From an uncultured Robinsoniella sp. (GTDB lineage: Bacteria > Bacillota > Clostridia > Lachnospirales > Lachnospiraceae), in the NCBI GenBank assembly GCA_900540475.1, contig UQGG01000046.1:1-56312 (forward strand): a stretch of 56,312 nt of DNA, written 5' to 3'. The notes below the pieces were generated by a model, which searched no databases, was not told the origin of the DNA, and saw only the letters and a list, made by a program, of their open reading frames with translations. A program made the translations under genes and the position numbers. How positions within the stretch are numbered: the stretch's first letter is position 1; each line of letters opens with the position of its first letter. This document shows, in pieces, positions 46,101 through 54,087 of the stretch.

Positions 46101-46273
46101 TCTGGCGAAATCCTGATTTCCGCCGAACTTAAATCCTTCATCCCTTCTCCCGGTCCACCTCCCTGGGCAAATGCCGTTAGTCCTGATGAGAGAACCATAA
46201 CGCAAACAAGCAGGATGCTCAAAACTCTTTTTCCCAGCTGTCTGCCTGATTTCCATTCCTTTTGTTCCTTCAT
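40127..46273 (-). CDS. 2048-aa secreted protein with about 23 Ig-like repeats
   Basis: A signal peptide (basic start, hydrophobic core about 17-34, cut after AFA) is followed by about 23 tandem modules of 74-90 residues up to about residue 1865. Each module carries YTG, PxVTV, L-x-GxDYTVxY-xxNxNAGTA, VTGKGNYTG and a closing FTILPK, a beta-sandwich pattern like MBG/YDG-type bacterial repeats. The last 180 residues are two FN3-like units (LQWNQLAGISGYE; TLKWKKTAGASGYQVYR). No LPXTG, choline-binding, SLH or membrane anchor is visible. AGGAG lies eight bases before the ATG. A surface-fibre, adhesion or matrix role is inferred. Confidence 0.92.
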   Translation of the reverse strand: MKEQKEWKSGRQLGKRVLSILLVCVMVLSSGLTAFAQGGGPGEGMKDLSSAEIRISPDFEAVFDGTPKTPEITVVLGDGTSVDPSNYAASYNYNINAAEGTWTGEVPTVTIQGIEENGYTGKVESHFTILPADINTADLTFVSDQDDPLADVVYTGEEVDFKAQMHLKNNQIADQNYADLHDDTWSIANYTNNINATQEGSPITAEISADAGNYTGTRVVTLPVKILPKTISDETFLVELGMDASTAYTGEAVEPEVVVTDGKVTLVRDTDFTVSYSGEHKKADEEVTVTINGIGNYTGKNETLKFIIGKKLISHASITMTPETIDDQPYTGSECKPEITLKDGAKTLVEDTDYTILYKNNMDVAQNNEKAEIEITGIGDYSGTRTTQFTVVPCDLGKEENKAAIEAIADQMYQTKGCSPEVTVTQDKNELILDTDYTVTYENNDKASTDSVKAVAKVIGKGNYTGEITKEFVIQKKSLLSPDVEMTKAQDQEYTSMDIEPEVVVTDNGEVIPADQYIIEYKNNHDLGTATILLTGQNNYKGTIDQKFTIIPADIKNAKFSYAIPVYDGAEKQPLELKAVMVIGDQEVPLSENKDYKITGYTDNTNSTTADAKAKFTVEGMGNYQGTTEVSFDIDAKDIGSNDISIAAKEGSSYLYTGKEIKPVLVVKDRDQDLTEGTDFTAAYDGELVNVSGNAVKVTITGIGNYTGTNSTFEYTIQAKELEDRFIAPIAAQTYTGGLLTPALTVVYGENELQQGKDYRVDMQDNIHVYTNGAKVTLTGMGNYTGKAKTTFEVLPRDISEYQEQILLEDVIYNGSEQKPSDDRLQLTGANHLQVNYGVSYSQDVINTGTVTVTFTGGIDFTGSFEKTYEIKKMDIGQGMANEMQVSDIQDEIYCQAPFEPEVNVSVKDKPAEAVFDASCFDVSYEDNTNAGKGKVIVTAKEDSNYTGSVTKEFNIQKKPLKADYFADIPDQEYKGGLVIKPAVSSTEDANIPEAEYTLEYPEVYEVGTKAAVKVTAAEDGNYSGTVEKPFTIIKRTLTDADVTAIADQEYQGQELTPEIIVMNGKVKLKKGMDFEAVYKNNTDVTSADSKAVVTITGKGNYDGVVTAEFNITPKPIAKTAITNPDNASYTGLAIVPEDVKVTDGAKQLTKDSDYTFEVTNNINAGTAAVAVTGKGNYGGTANVVFTILPKALTGVTVEKIADQIYTGTEMKPELSVLDGTNPLTADVDYTLNFAANTAAGKANVVISGIGNYTGAMNTVFTILPKDLEDSTIDKIPAQIYSGYGIEPAISMMDGEKTLVQGEDFTAVYKDNTAVGKAVVSITGKGNYAGSKDTEFQITRRGIDTVSIQVFNAMPYTGEEIIPMVTVKNQNLLLTEGSDYKLEYQDNVNAGTASVTVTGLNSFSGARTVEFEILPRTVENAEIDQIAPQGYTGAEIKPLLTVKSLNKTLKADSDYTAVYQANTNAGTASVTITGTGNYAESKTVSFTILPKSVKDIKIDKIPEQNYTGQEVKPVLMVKDGEAALQEGQDYTVEYTSNTAAGSANAAVTGKGNYAGTGNIRFTILPKTLKEVQIAPIDPVVYNGQAQEPQVKLTDKEMELTAGQDYTVVYKENTAPGTAAVVITGKGNYKETIETSFEILKKDLSMVTVAAIGDQTYTGSAISPAVTVKNQNQLLVLGTDYSVEYGQNTDAGTANVKVTGMGAYTGSVNTTFTILPMDVNALEIAQPSAQTYTGSACTPKITVMNKGKDLKEGSDYTVSYTDHKNAGTAKAAIAGKGNYAGTKVISFSILPQNLSGFAVTGISNQIYNGNSFTPAISVTSGNITLKRDSDYIVSISSNRNPGTAKVVIVGKGNYTGSITRTFIISMPKVSGVKQVNQYATTNRLQWNQLAGISGYEAAFRKSGEKYGAPIDVKGTSFKHTGRSSGSIYYYRVRGYVLVNGQKVYGSYSDTVKLVTNPSKTSVSAKAGSKKVTLKWKKTAGASGYQVYRATSRSGKYKKVYTAKKSSVVKYVNTKLKSRKSYYYKVRAYKVVDGKTYFGSYSTIKKVTVK

Positions 46274-46493
46274 AGCATAAACTCCTTTCCATTTTCAGTC
46301 ACAATTCGTTTGTTTATTTGTTTATTTTTTTATTAAATGTGAATTCCTCCGCTCCTTATCGCTCAATTCACCTCCCTGCCTTTCTACTAATTGAATTTAA
46401 ATTTATTATACATGATAACTCCCGGTAAAAGTTTCAAGAAACATTCAAGCTTTTTCCCTCGCTATATACCAGGTCTTGCTGTTGTTACCGTAC

Positions 46494-46533
46494 AAAAAAG
46501 ACTGCAGTATAAAATAGCATTTTATACTTACAG
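46494..46533 (-). terminator. terminator of the FAD/Rieske and cyclase-like operon
   Basis: CTGCAGTATAAAAT (46502-46515) pairs with ATTTTATACTTACAG (46519-46533). On the minus strand a TCTTTTTT run follows, a good intrinsic terminator. Confidence 0.8.
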
Positions 46534-46550
46534 CCTGTTTATCCATTCCG

Positions 46551-47483
46551 TTACAGCGTATATTTTTCCTTCATTACTTCCAGGCTTGCCTGGGGGCTGA
46601 TAACATCAAAGATTAATTCATCACGTTTCCAAAAGCGGTATCGCATTTCACAGCTTAAGCTCTCTTTCACTGCCCTGCCCATGCTGCCCTTGACAGGAGC
46701 TTTCAGATCAGAGGGATTCTGCTTAATAACTTCTGCATGTAGCCAGTATTTACCCTGGCGGATCAGTGCCTCTTCAGCGTTAAAGATCAGGATCCGAACA
46801 CCCCGGTAGGTGGCAAGCCGGTATTCTTTACCGCCATGTATAATGCAGCAGATACATCCGGTAAAGCTTCCTTTTAGAAAAGGAATTTTAGCAAGTGACA
46901 GCATCAGATCTCCGGCGGCACCGCCGTTCCAGCTGCACGCAGTCCAGAAATATTCACTGGGGAAACTGCTGCCCCAGTCTTTTTCTATATAGCCGGTACC
47001 TCCCGAGAAATCATATCTGTGCCCATTAACAACAACCGTCCCCGTCAGTTCATGATGCATGCTGAGTACACCATGATTGCACTGCATAAATGGTGCAAAC
47101 CGAAACGGTCCCATTATGTCTTTCCGGGGAGTTCTCAGTTCACCGTATCTTATCTTTCCTATCACTCTTAAATCCCTGGTTTTAATATCCAGTATGATTC
47201 CTTTTTCAGAAAAGGTATTTTTTCCGATCCGGCAATAAAAGTTCATAGGGCTGGCATAAAAATACTCGGCGGGAAACTCTGTATAAAAGGATTCATCATT
47301 GTTTATCACCTGAATGGAAGCCGAACGGTTTCCCTGTTCATCGATATGAAAAGCCGGGATAAAACTTAAGGATTCTCTCCCCGCCTGATGCTTCAGATAC
47401 CATCCTTCAAAGAAACTTTTTTTCTTTTTCTCCCCATGGAAACTTTTTCTGGGTATTGTCAGATACTGCCGGACTTTTTTCAT
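46551..47483 (-). CDS. tocopherol-cyclase-like beta-barrel protein
   Basis: This 310-aa protein resembles the bacterial relatives of tocopherol cyclase (PF14249 type): FFEGWYLKHQ near residue 24, an internal GGTGYIEKDWGSSFPSEYFW (about 160-180) and alternating beta strands throughout. There is no signal peptide. Bacterial members are mostly uncharacterised and probably bind or modify a lipophilic molecule. It lies 20 bp downstream of a FAD/Rieske oxidoreductase and is clearly co-transcribed with it, so a joint substrate is plausible but unproven. Confidence 0.82.
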   Translation of the reverse strand: MKKVRQYLTIPRKSFHGEKKKKSFFEGWYLKHQAGRESLSFIPAFHIDEQGNRSASIQVINNDESFYTEFPAEYFYASPMNFYCRIGKNTFSEKGIILDIKTRDLRVIGKIRYGELRTPRKDIMGPFRFAPFMQCNHGVLSMHHELTGTVVVNGHRYDFSGGTGYIEKDWGSSFPSEYFWTACSWNGGAAGDLMLSLAKIPFLKGSFTGCICCIIHGGKEYRLATYRGVRILIFNAEEALIRQGKYWLHAEVIKQNPSDLKAPVKGSMGRAVKESLSCEMRYRFWKRDELIFDVISPQASLEVMKEKYTL

Positions 47484-47503
47484 ATTAATTCCCCTTTTCG
47501 TAT

Positions 47504-48946
47504 TTACTCCGTATTCAGATTCTCCTGCGCCGGATTGTCTATGAGGTTCCCTTTATAATCAAACCGGGATCCATGGCAGGGGCAATCCCAGGACAGTTCA
47601 TCCGGGTTCCATTCCAGCTGGCAGCCCAGATGGGGGCATCTGGTATCAACGATAAAAACTTCCCCTTCTGCATTTTTATATACACCTGCTTTTTTTCCTT
47701 CATATTCTACAATGCCGCCATGGGACAGCGGAAGTTCCTCTATATTCTCTTTTGGTATTTTCAGGTTTTCATACAAGATCCCTTTGGCTGCCTTATACCC
47801 ATCCGTCACTGCATTTTTAGCAGACGCCGACAGATGAAAGCGCTGGGGTGAGAATACTTCCATAAATGGATTTTCCCTCTTCATGATCAAATCGGAAATC
47901 AGCATTGCGGATACCATAGAGGAGGTCATTCCCCATTTACCAAATCCCGTTGCCACATACCAGTCCGGTGTCTGGCTGGAATATTGTCCGATATAAGGTA
48001 TTCCATCCAGAGTCATACAGTCCTGCGCCGACCAGGACGCGGAAACCCTGCTGCCGGGCCAGTATCTGGATGCCTCTTCCCACAATTTCTGATAACAGCC
48101 TCCTGCTTTATTTTCTCCGGTACGGTGACCGCTGTCACCTATTAAAAGCAGATCCTCATAATTTCGGTAAGAAAAGCTGTTATCTTTGTCAACCCCCAGA
48201 TACATGCCGTCTAACTGAGCTGCATTTTCCAGCGCCAGTACATAACTTCTCTCCTGATGCATCCGCATAAAATAGTATCCCGGTACATTGATAAAGGGAT
48301 AATGAGTGGCAAATACAATCTGTTCTGCATGGATTACATAGGAATCCGTTACGATTTCCTGTCCCTCCACACTTTTTACCCTTGTATTTTCATAAATCGT
48401 AAGTTCCTTTATGATCGCATCCAGAAATTCCAATGGATGAAACTGTGCCTGTCCATAAAATTTAGCTGCCCCTGCAACCGGAAAGGGCAATTCTGTATGG
48501 GTCGTAAATTCTGCGTGTATCCCCAGTTTCTGAGCAGCTTTTACCTCTGCTTCCAGACTCTCTGATTTGGACACTGAATATAGATACGAAGGCAGTTCCT
48601 CAAAATGACAGGAGATCTGATATTTATCAATCAGATTTTGATAAGCCTTGATTGCTTTCTGGTTGGCAAGGGCATACTGTCTCGCCTTCTCAATACCACA
48701 ATCCCGAATTAATTTATGGTAGATCAGGTTATGAGAGGATGAAATCTTAGCAGTTGTATTCTTCGTCTGCCCGCTTCCTACCCTGGACGCTTCAAATACA
48801 ATTACTTTTTTGCCTTCCTGCTGTAGAAAATATGCAATTAATATCCCTGCCATACCTCCGCCGATTACAGCTACCTCTGTTTCCAGGTTATCCGCAAGGG
48901 ACGGCATCGCTGTTACTTCTGCTGTTTTACTCCATATTGATTCCAT
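47504..48946 (-). CDS. FAD-dependent oxidoreductase with C-terminal Rieske domain
   Basis: This 480-aa protein has an N-terminal DadA/glycine-oxidase-like FAD fold (VAVIGGGMAGILIAYFLQQEG, about 26-46; KKVIVFEAS) and a closing GFGKWGMTSSM near 345. A C-terminal Rieske [2Fe-2S] domain (about 400-480) has CPHLGCQLEW and CPCHGSRFDYKG, giving the Cys-His and Cys-His ligand pairs. The amine or other substrate and the physiological electron partner are unknown. It is the first gene of a two-gene unit with the tocopherol-cyclase-like gene. Confidence 0.92.
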   Translation of the reverse strand: MESIWSKTAEVTAMPSLADNLETEVAVIGGGMAGILIAYFLQQEGKKVIVFEASRVGSGQTKNTTAKISSSHNLIYHKLIRDCGIEKARQYALANQKAIKAYQNLIDKYQISCHFEELPSYLYSVSKSESLEAEVKAAQKLGIHAEFTTHTELPFPVAGAAKFYGQAQFHPLEFLDAIIKELTIYENTRVKSVEGQEIVTDSYVIHAEQIVFATHYPFINVPGYYFMRMHQERSYVLALENAAQLDGMYLGVDKDNSFSYRNYEDLLLIGDSGHRTGENKAGGCYQKLWEEASRYWPGSRVSASWSAQDCMTLDGIPYIGQYSSQTPDWYVATGFGKWGMTSSMVSAMLISDLIMKRENPFMEVFSPQRFHLSASAKNAVTDGYKAAKGILYENLKIPKENIEELPLSHGGIVEYEGKKAGVYKNAEGEVFIVDTRCPHLGCQLEWNPDELSWDCPCHGSRFDYKGNLIDNPAQENLNTE

Positions 48947-49004
48947 GTGCTCACCTTCATACCTGATTTTTTGAGGAATTCACCTCATTCTTTTATATCA
49001 TTCA

Positions 49005-49781
49005 TTATCTCAAATAGTTCTTCATGCTCTTTAATGCATTCTTTTCCAGCCGGCTGACCTGTGCCTGGGAAATGTTGATCTCGTTTGCTACTTCCATCTG
49101 TGTTTTTCCCTGGAAGAAACGCAGTTCAATAATATGGCGTTCCCGCTCGTTCAACCTTTTAATTGCTTCGTTCAAAGAGATGGATTCCACCCAGTTCTCT
49201 TCTTTGTTCTTTTTATCACTGATCTGATCCATAACATAGAGTGTATCTCCGCCTTCGGTATAAACCGGGTCATAGAGACTGACCGGGCTCTGGATGGCAT
49301 CCATGGCAAATACAATGTCTTCTTTCGCAATACCAATCTCATCGGCAATTTCATTAATGGTAGGCTCCTTTAAATGTTTCTTCATATAGCCTTCTTTTGC
49401 ATAAATTGCCTTGTAAGCCGTGTCCCTCAGTGACCTGCTTACCCTGATCGAATTATTATCCCTTAAGTATCTGCGGATCTCACCAATAATCATCGGAACC
49501 GCATAAGTAGAAAATTTTACATTTAAGGTGGAGTCAAAATTATCAATTGCTTTAATCAGGCCGATACAGCCTATCTGAAACAAATCATCCGCATTTTCAT
49601 TACTGCTTGAAAAACGTTTAATTACACTTAATACCAACCTTAAGTTTCCTTTGATGTATAGTTCTCTTGCTTCTTCATCGCCCTCCTGAATCCGGGCAAA
49701 AAGCGCATTTTTTTCTTCATTGTTTAAAAGGGGAAGCTTTGATGTATTCACACCACAAATTTCTACTTTATTAAGAGCCAT
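49005..49781 (-). CDS. sigG: forespore sigma factor SigG
   Basis: This 258-aa RNA polymerase sigma factor drives late forespore genes. Its N-terminus, VEICGVNTSKLPLL, matches SigG and SigF-group leaders, and region 2 (DLFQIGCIGLIKAIDNFD, then FSTYAVPMIIGEIRRYLRD) and region 4 (QVSRLEKNALKSMKNYL) are complete. The start at 49781 has AGGAGG nine bases upstream and yields the standard length; the open frame from 49823 would start inside the candidate promoter. Unlike Bacillus, no spoIIGA or sigE gene is adjacent in the window. Confidence 0.95.
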   Translation of the reverse strand: MALNKVEICGVNTSKLPLLNNEEKNALFARIQEGDEEARELYIKGNLRLVLSVIKRFSSSNENADDLFQIGCIGLIKAIDNFDSTLNVKFSTYAVPMIIGEIRRYLRDNNSIRVSRSLRDTAYKAIYAKEGYMKKHLKEPTINEIADEIGIAKEDIVFAMDAIQSPVSLYDPVYTEGGDTLYVMDQISDKKNKEENWVESISLNEAIKRLNERERHIIELRFFQGKTQMEVANEINISQAQVSRLEKNALKSMKNYLR

Positions 49782-49822
49782 AACGTTCATCCTCCTATTA
49801 ATTTGTTTAATAGAATGATTCA

Positions 49823-49866
49823 CATTATGGCTCTCAAATATTCAAATATGAAAAAAATTATGTCAA
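49823..49866 (-). promoter_or_regulatory. sigG promoter region, two overlapping candidates
   Basis: A vegetative-like pair is TTGACA (49861-49866), 17 bp, GAATAT (49838-49843). A forespore-like pair is TTCATA (49847-49852), 15 bp, GCCATAATG (49823-49831), close to the sigma-F/G form. SigF control of sigG is established in Bacillus, which favours the second, but the sequence does not decide. Confidence 0.4.
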
Positions 49867-49910
49867 CTTTTAGCCCTTGACAAATTCATGATGGGGGTGG
49901 TAATTTTTCA

Positions 49911-52346
49911 TTATCCAATGTCATAAACGCTTCTGAGCCGCAGTTTATCCGGCTTTCCGCTGATTATCCGGATTCGCTTTTCTCCGGCGTTCATATCAAA
50001 ATAATTATCGGATAAAATCAGGTCTTCCCTCTGGTTTAAAATCTCAACATTTTTTGCGTATGTTTTTGCCTGAATAATGATTTCCCCGTTCTCTATTCTG
50101 CAGGTTAGCTGAGGATCTTTGTATTTAAAATACTTGGGAAGGGAAAATATCACAGTCCCTTCTGATATAAGTTCTCCATTTTTCATCAGCTGATAGCTGA
50201 CATATTCTGTAAACATATCTGCTTGCTGCAGATTTACTTTCTCAAGCCATACGCTGGTCAGCGCAGGAACCGTAATATCGCTGCTTTCTTCTCTTTGCAC
50301 AACTGCATCCGCATTCCTCAGCTGCCATTTTACCGTTACGGCTTCATCGGCTCTGGTTTCATTTGCAACATTTAAATGAATCGACTTTTCTATATGGTAA
50401 TGCTGTCTGTTCATATCTGCATCCTGTGTTAAGAGTCCTTCTTCCTCACAGGATATCATCAGCGGGCAAAAAAACCGCTTTGCATAGTAATGAAGTGCTT
50501 TCCATCGCTGGCAGTAATCGATGGATGACCAGGATGCTACGGGCCAGCAGTCGTTAAGCTGCCAGTATATTGCTCCCATGCAGCGTCCTCTGTTTCTTCT
50601 GAAATGCTCTACGCCATAGCGGATTGCATCTGCCTGAAGCAGCTGAGACGCATAGATCACCGTTTCAAAGCTGTAAGGATAGCGGTAGGTCTGCTGAAGG
50701 TAATTCATAATCTTTCCATTTGCACCGAAATTCCTCTGATGCTTCTCCATTACATAAGAAAAAATATTCATATCCCTGGGATCGTCAGTAATGGTTTCTA
50801 TGGTCCGGACACTTGGAAAGGACTGAAAGCCAAATTCAGATGCATAACGGAAATAATGCTTCCGGTATTCGGAAAATGGTTTGTTTCCGTGCCATACTTC
50901 CCAGTAGTGTACATCTCCCCTGTTTGGATCGTTTGGCTCATCAAAAGAACCGCCGGAGGAAGGACTTGCCGGCCAATAAAATGTATTGGGATCATATTCT
51001 TTTAAAATTTCCGGAATGATACGCTCATACATCAGAATGTAATCCCTTACTTCTGAATGTCTGCTCACCCAATTGCCTTCCTTGACAAACTGCTCCATCT
51101 CATTGTTACCGCACCACAGCCCCAGTGATGCATGATGGCGCAGACGCTTAATATTATCTGTAAATTCCTGGCGGATATTTGCTTCAAACTCAGGAGTCAG
51201 GTCATAAACGGCACAGGCAAACATAAAATCCTGCCACACCACCAGTCCCAATTCATCACAGATATCGTAAAACCAGTCCTCTGGATAATAACCGCCTCCC
51301 CAGACACGTACCGCGTTGAAGTTTGCCGCTTTGCACTGTTCCAGGAGATTTCTTGTGGTTTTGCTGTTCACTCTGCCAAGGAGATGATCTTCCGGAATAT
51401 AGTCTGCTCCCATGGCGAACATAGAAATGCCGTTTACCTGATGGGCAAAACAGGATCCCCACTGATCCTTTACGATCTCCATGGTCATGGTTCTCAGACC
51501 AATCCGGCGCTTCCAGGAATCTGTCACAGTTCCTCCGGTTTTCTGAATGACTTCTATTTCATATAAATCCTGGGCACCATATCCGTTTGGCCACCAAAGA
51601 CGGGGTTGTTCTATGGTGATTTCAGAGGGTGAATTAACATAGTTTGTACATTTCCCGTCCGGATCTGTAACCTTTACATCATAGGTAGTGGAAACACTGT
51701 CACACTTATCTTCCTCTACCCGGAACTGAAGCCGTACTTTTTCCTCCTGATGAATCTGGGTAATATAAACACTGTCAATCCGGGCACGATCAATGCCAAT
51801 CAGCCTGACCGGTCTGAATATTCCAGCATCCGGCAAGTGTGCGCCCCAGTCCCATCCAAACATGCAGTGAGCCTTTCGAATATGGACAAATCCATCCATT
51901 GCATCTTCCGATCCCCTGGTGGGCGATTTTGCAAATGCATCCCGGATATATTGCAAGGGGGAATGCAGCACTACATGCAGCTCATTGTCCGGTCCCGGAT
52001 TTAACAGCTTCTTTACATCAAACTCCCAGGTCCGGTGCATATTATATGCCTGTCCAGCCAGTTCTCCATTTACATAAACATCGGCAATGGTATCCAGCCC
52101 GTCAAACCGGAGTAATACCCGGTCTTTTTCATACACCCCGGAATCCACCTGGAACATAGTGCTGTACTCATAGTCATACTCCATAAGTTTTAACGCCTTT
52201 TCCTCATTGTCTTTCCAGAATGGATTTTCCATTTCCCCGTTTAAAAGTAAATCCGTGTAAACCGTACCCGGTACAACCCCAGGCAGCCATTCCCCTTCCC
52301 CCAGCCTTCGCATTCTGAAGTTATCCTGTAACATCTGAGTAACCAT
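49911..52346 (-). CDS. beta-mannosidase, GH2 family
   Basis: This 811-aa cytoplasmic enzyme releases terminal beta-mannose. It starts with a beta-sandwich (W-GVVPGTVYTDLL, ENPFWKDNE), then a jelly-roll/Ig region and a (beta/alpha)8 barrel with VRVWGGGYYPEDWFYDICDE (about 340). The acid/base Glu lies in WCGNNEME (about 414) and the nucleophile Glu in ASEFGFQSFPS (about 503). These signs fit mannosidases such as Man2A/MANBA better than beta-galactosidase. It precedes the minus-strand sugar ABC genes' far end and has its own promoter. Mannan or N-glycan scavenging is inferred. Confidence 0.88.
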   Translation of the reverse strand: MVTQMLQDNFRMRRLGEGEWLPGVVPGTVYTDLLLNGEMENPFWKDNEEKALKLMEYDYEYSTMFQVDSGVYEKDRVLLRFDGLDTIADVYVNGELAGQAYNMHRTWEFDVKKLLNPGPDNELHVVLHSPLQYIRDAFAKSPTRGSEDAMDGFVHIRKAHCMFGWDWGAHLPDAGIFRPVRLIGIDRARIDSVYITQIHQEEKVRLQFRVEEDKCDSVSTTYDVKVTDPDGKCTNYVNSPSEITIEQPRLWWPNGYGAQDLYEIEVIQKTGGTVTDSWKRRIGLRTMTMEIVKDQWGSCFAHQVNGISMFAMGADYIPEDHLLGRVNSKTTRNLLEQCKAANFNAVRVWGGGYYPEDWFYDICDELGLVVWQDFMFACAVYDLTPEFEANIRQEFTDNIKRLRHHASLGLWCGNNEMEQFVKEGNWVSRHSEVRDYILMYERIIPEILKEYDPNTFYWPASPSSGGSFDEPNDPNRGDVHYWEVWHGNKPFSEYRKHYFRYASEFGFQSFPSVRTIETITDDPRDMNIFSYVMEKHQRNFGANGKIMNYLQQTYRYPYSFETVIYASQLLQADAIRYGVEHFRRNRGRCMGAIYWQLNDCWPVASWSSIDYCQRWKALHYYAKRFFCPLMISCEEEGLLTQDADMNRQHYHIEKSIHLNVANETRADEAVTVKWQLRNADAVVQREESSDITVPALTSVWLEKVNLQQADMFTEYVSYQLMKNGELISEGTVIFSLPKYFKYKDPQLTCRIENGEIIIQAKTYAKNVEILNQREDLILSDNYFDMNAGEKRIRIISGKPDKLRLRSVYDIG

Positions 52347-52414
52347 AGATTTTTCCTCCTGAATTATATTTTGTAAACCCTGTAACCCTTCGTTATGTTT
52401 TTGTTAATACTTAT

Positions 52415-52443
52415 ATTATAAACCAAGTTTACTAATACCTCAA
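52415..52443 (-). promoter_or_regulatory. beta-mannosidase promoter
   Basis: Minus strand TTGAGG (52438-52443), 17 bp, TATAAT (52415-52420), giving a leader of about 60 bases. It shows the enzyme can be made independently of the upstream ABC operon. Confidence 0.65.
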
Positions 52444-52506
52444 TAATACTTTGTCTGGATTCAGGAGAAATTTGGGGGCATGACCTTTCCATAGAATTAT
52501 TTTTTA

Positions 52507-54012
52507 TTATTTTGCCACATTCCCCTTCCATTCATCAATCTGCTTCTGCATCTCATCGATTACCTTCTGTAATCCTGTGGCCTCCAGTTTTTTCTGCAGT
52601 TCCGGCAGATATTTTGAAGGATCAACACTTCCGGTAAACAGGGACGGTCCAAATTCATCCAGAATATTCCGGAATCCCGCAATCTCCGTACTCACCGGTT
52701 CGGCATCAAAGTCAAATCCAAAGGACGGAGCATTGACCGCCTGGTCGTTAAACTCTTTAAACGTATTCCATTTATCTGCCGGCTCCGTATCCTGCACATA
52801 AGTATTGAACAAACCACCCTGTATCCAGTAGGGAACGGAGTAATCTTTTCTTTTTTCCTCAATCAGCTTCACTTTCGTGTCGTATACATATGGCTTTCCT
52901 TTTACGGCCTCTTTCTCCTCTGCCGACACCGGTACTTTTTCATAATGTACACCTTCGATTCCATAGTTCAGAAGATTTCTCAAATATTCATCCGTGTTGA
53001 CCAGATTTAAAAATGCCACTGCTTTTTCCGGGTATTTACAGTTCTTTGATATTGCAGTCAGGGAACCTCTGGCTGAAGCATTGGTCACCTGCATATCCAT
53101 AATGGGGGAACTTGCTACTTCGTATCCAAGATCTTTTCCCCAGACCACATCTGCATAGGGCTGTCCATCCCCTTTTGTCACAAACCGTTTCACCGATTTG
53201 TCATCTGTTGCAGTTGCCGCATCTTTATTGATATATCCCGCCAGATAATATTTTCTTATGGTATTCAGGGTGTTTTTCATCTGATCTGTTTCAAACAGAT
53301 TTTTCACCGTCAATGTGTCATCCCCATACTCGATTCCAACCGGGTCCTGAATTTTATCCATATAGGTTGGAGCAGTAAAGCTCTTAATCAGATATAAGGG
53401 TACCACGTCCGGTTCTTTTTCCTTGATGAGCTTCAGCCAGGGTTCCAGATCTTCTAATGTATGGATATCTTCAACCGGAATATCATATTTATCCACATAT
53501 TCTTTGGTAAATACCCACATTGGATAGCTGCCGATCTCCTTTTCATTTGGTACACCATAGGTTACGCCGCCTATCTTAGCCGCATCCCAGAACCGCTTGT
53601 CAATTTTCTCATACATTTCCTTTCCCTCTTTTTGAAGGTAATCGTCAAGAGGCAGAAATGCACCTTTTTGAGCCATCTGCAGATAATCATTTGCCCATGA
53701 ACTGGTGAACGCCATATCCCAGTTATCCCCGGTATTAATGACTACCTGCATCTTCTGGTTATAATCACCCCAGCCGATATTATTGATTTTGATCTCCACA
53801 CCGATTTTTTCTCTTGTATACTCATTGATTTTTTCCAGCACCTGAGGAGTATCTTTCTGTGCATCCCCATCCTGATACCAAATGAGCGTTACCACCTCTT
53901 CTCCGTCTGTACCTTTTGCTGTTTCCTTACTGCCGCACCCCGCTGCCGTTCCCAGAACCAGTGCTCCTGCAGTGATGATTGCTGCTGCTTTTTTGATTTT
54001 ATTAAATTTCAT
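52507..54012 (-). CDS. extracellular sugar-binding lipoprotein (LplA/YtcQ type)
   Basis: This 501-aa lipoprotein has the signal IITAGALVLGTAAGC with the lipidated Cys near 26, then a large two-domain solute-binding fold (WYQDGDAQKDTPQVLEKINEY; QKMQVVINTGDNWDMAFTSSW). It belongs to the long family-1 group found with LplB/LplC permeases. The ATG at 54012 with AAGGGACAGG upstream is preferred over the GTG at 54039. Third gene of the operon. The substrate is likely a mannose-containing oligosaccharide if it works with the adjacent beta-mannosidase, which is inference. Confidence 0.92.
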   Translation of the reverse strand: MKFNKIKKAAAIITAGALVLGTAAGCGSKETAKGTDGEEVVTLIWYQDGDAQKDTPQVLEKINEYTREKIGVEIKINNIGWGDYNQKMQVVINTGDNWDMAFTSSWANDYLQMAQKGAFLPLDDYLQKEGKEMYEKIDKRFWDAAKIGGVTYGVPNEKEIGSYPMWVFTKEYVDKYDIPVEDIHTLEDLEPWLKLIKEKEPDVVPLYLIKSFTAPTYMDKIQDPVGIEYGDDTLTVKNLFETDQMKNTLNTIRKYYLAGYINKDAATATDDKSVKRFVTKGDGQPYADVVWGKDLGYEVASSPIMDMQVTNASARGSLTAISKNCKYPEKAVAFLNLVNTDEYLRNLLNYGIEGVHYEKVPVSAEEKEAVKGKPYVYDTKVKLIEEKRKDYSVPYWIQGGLFNTYVQDTEPADKWNTFKEFNDQAVNAPSFGFDFDAEPVSTEIAGFRNILDEFGPSLFTGSVDPSKYLPELQKKLEATGLQKVIDEMQKQIDEWKGNVAK

Positions 54013-54087
54013 AATTCCTGTCCCTTTCTTCATTTCCACAGCCCATGTGGTTATTTACATTTCTACACGTATCAATTTGCTTTCTCA

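Noticed and set aside
40127..46273. CRISPR-like or non-coding repeat array
   Set aside because: Repeats are 220-270 bp, in frame and protein-conserved; this is one long coding sequence. Plus-strand open frames opposite it are shadows.
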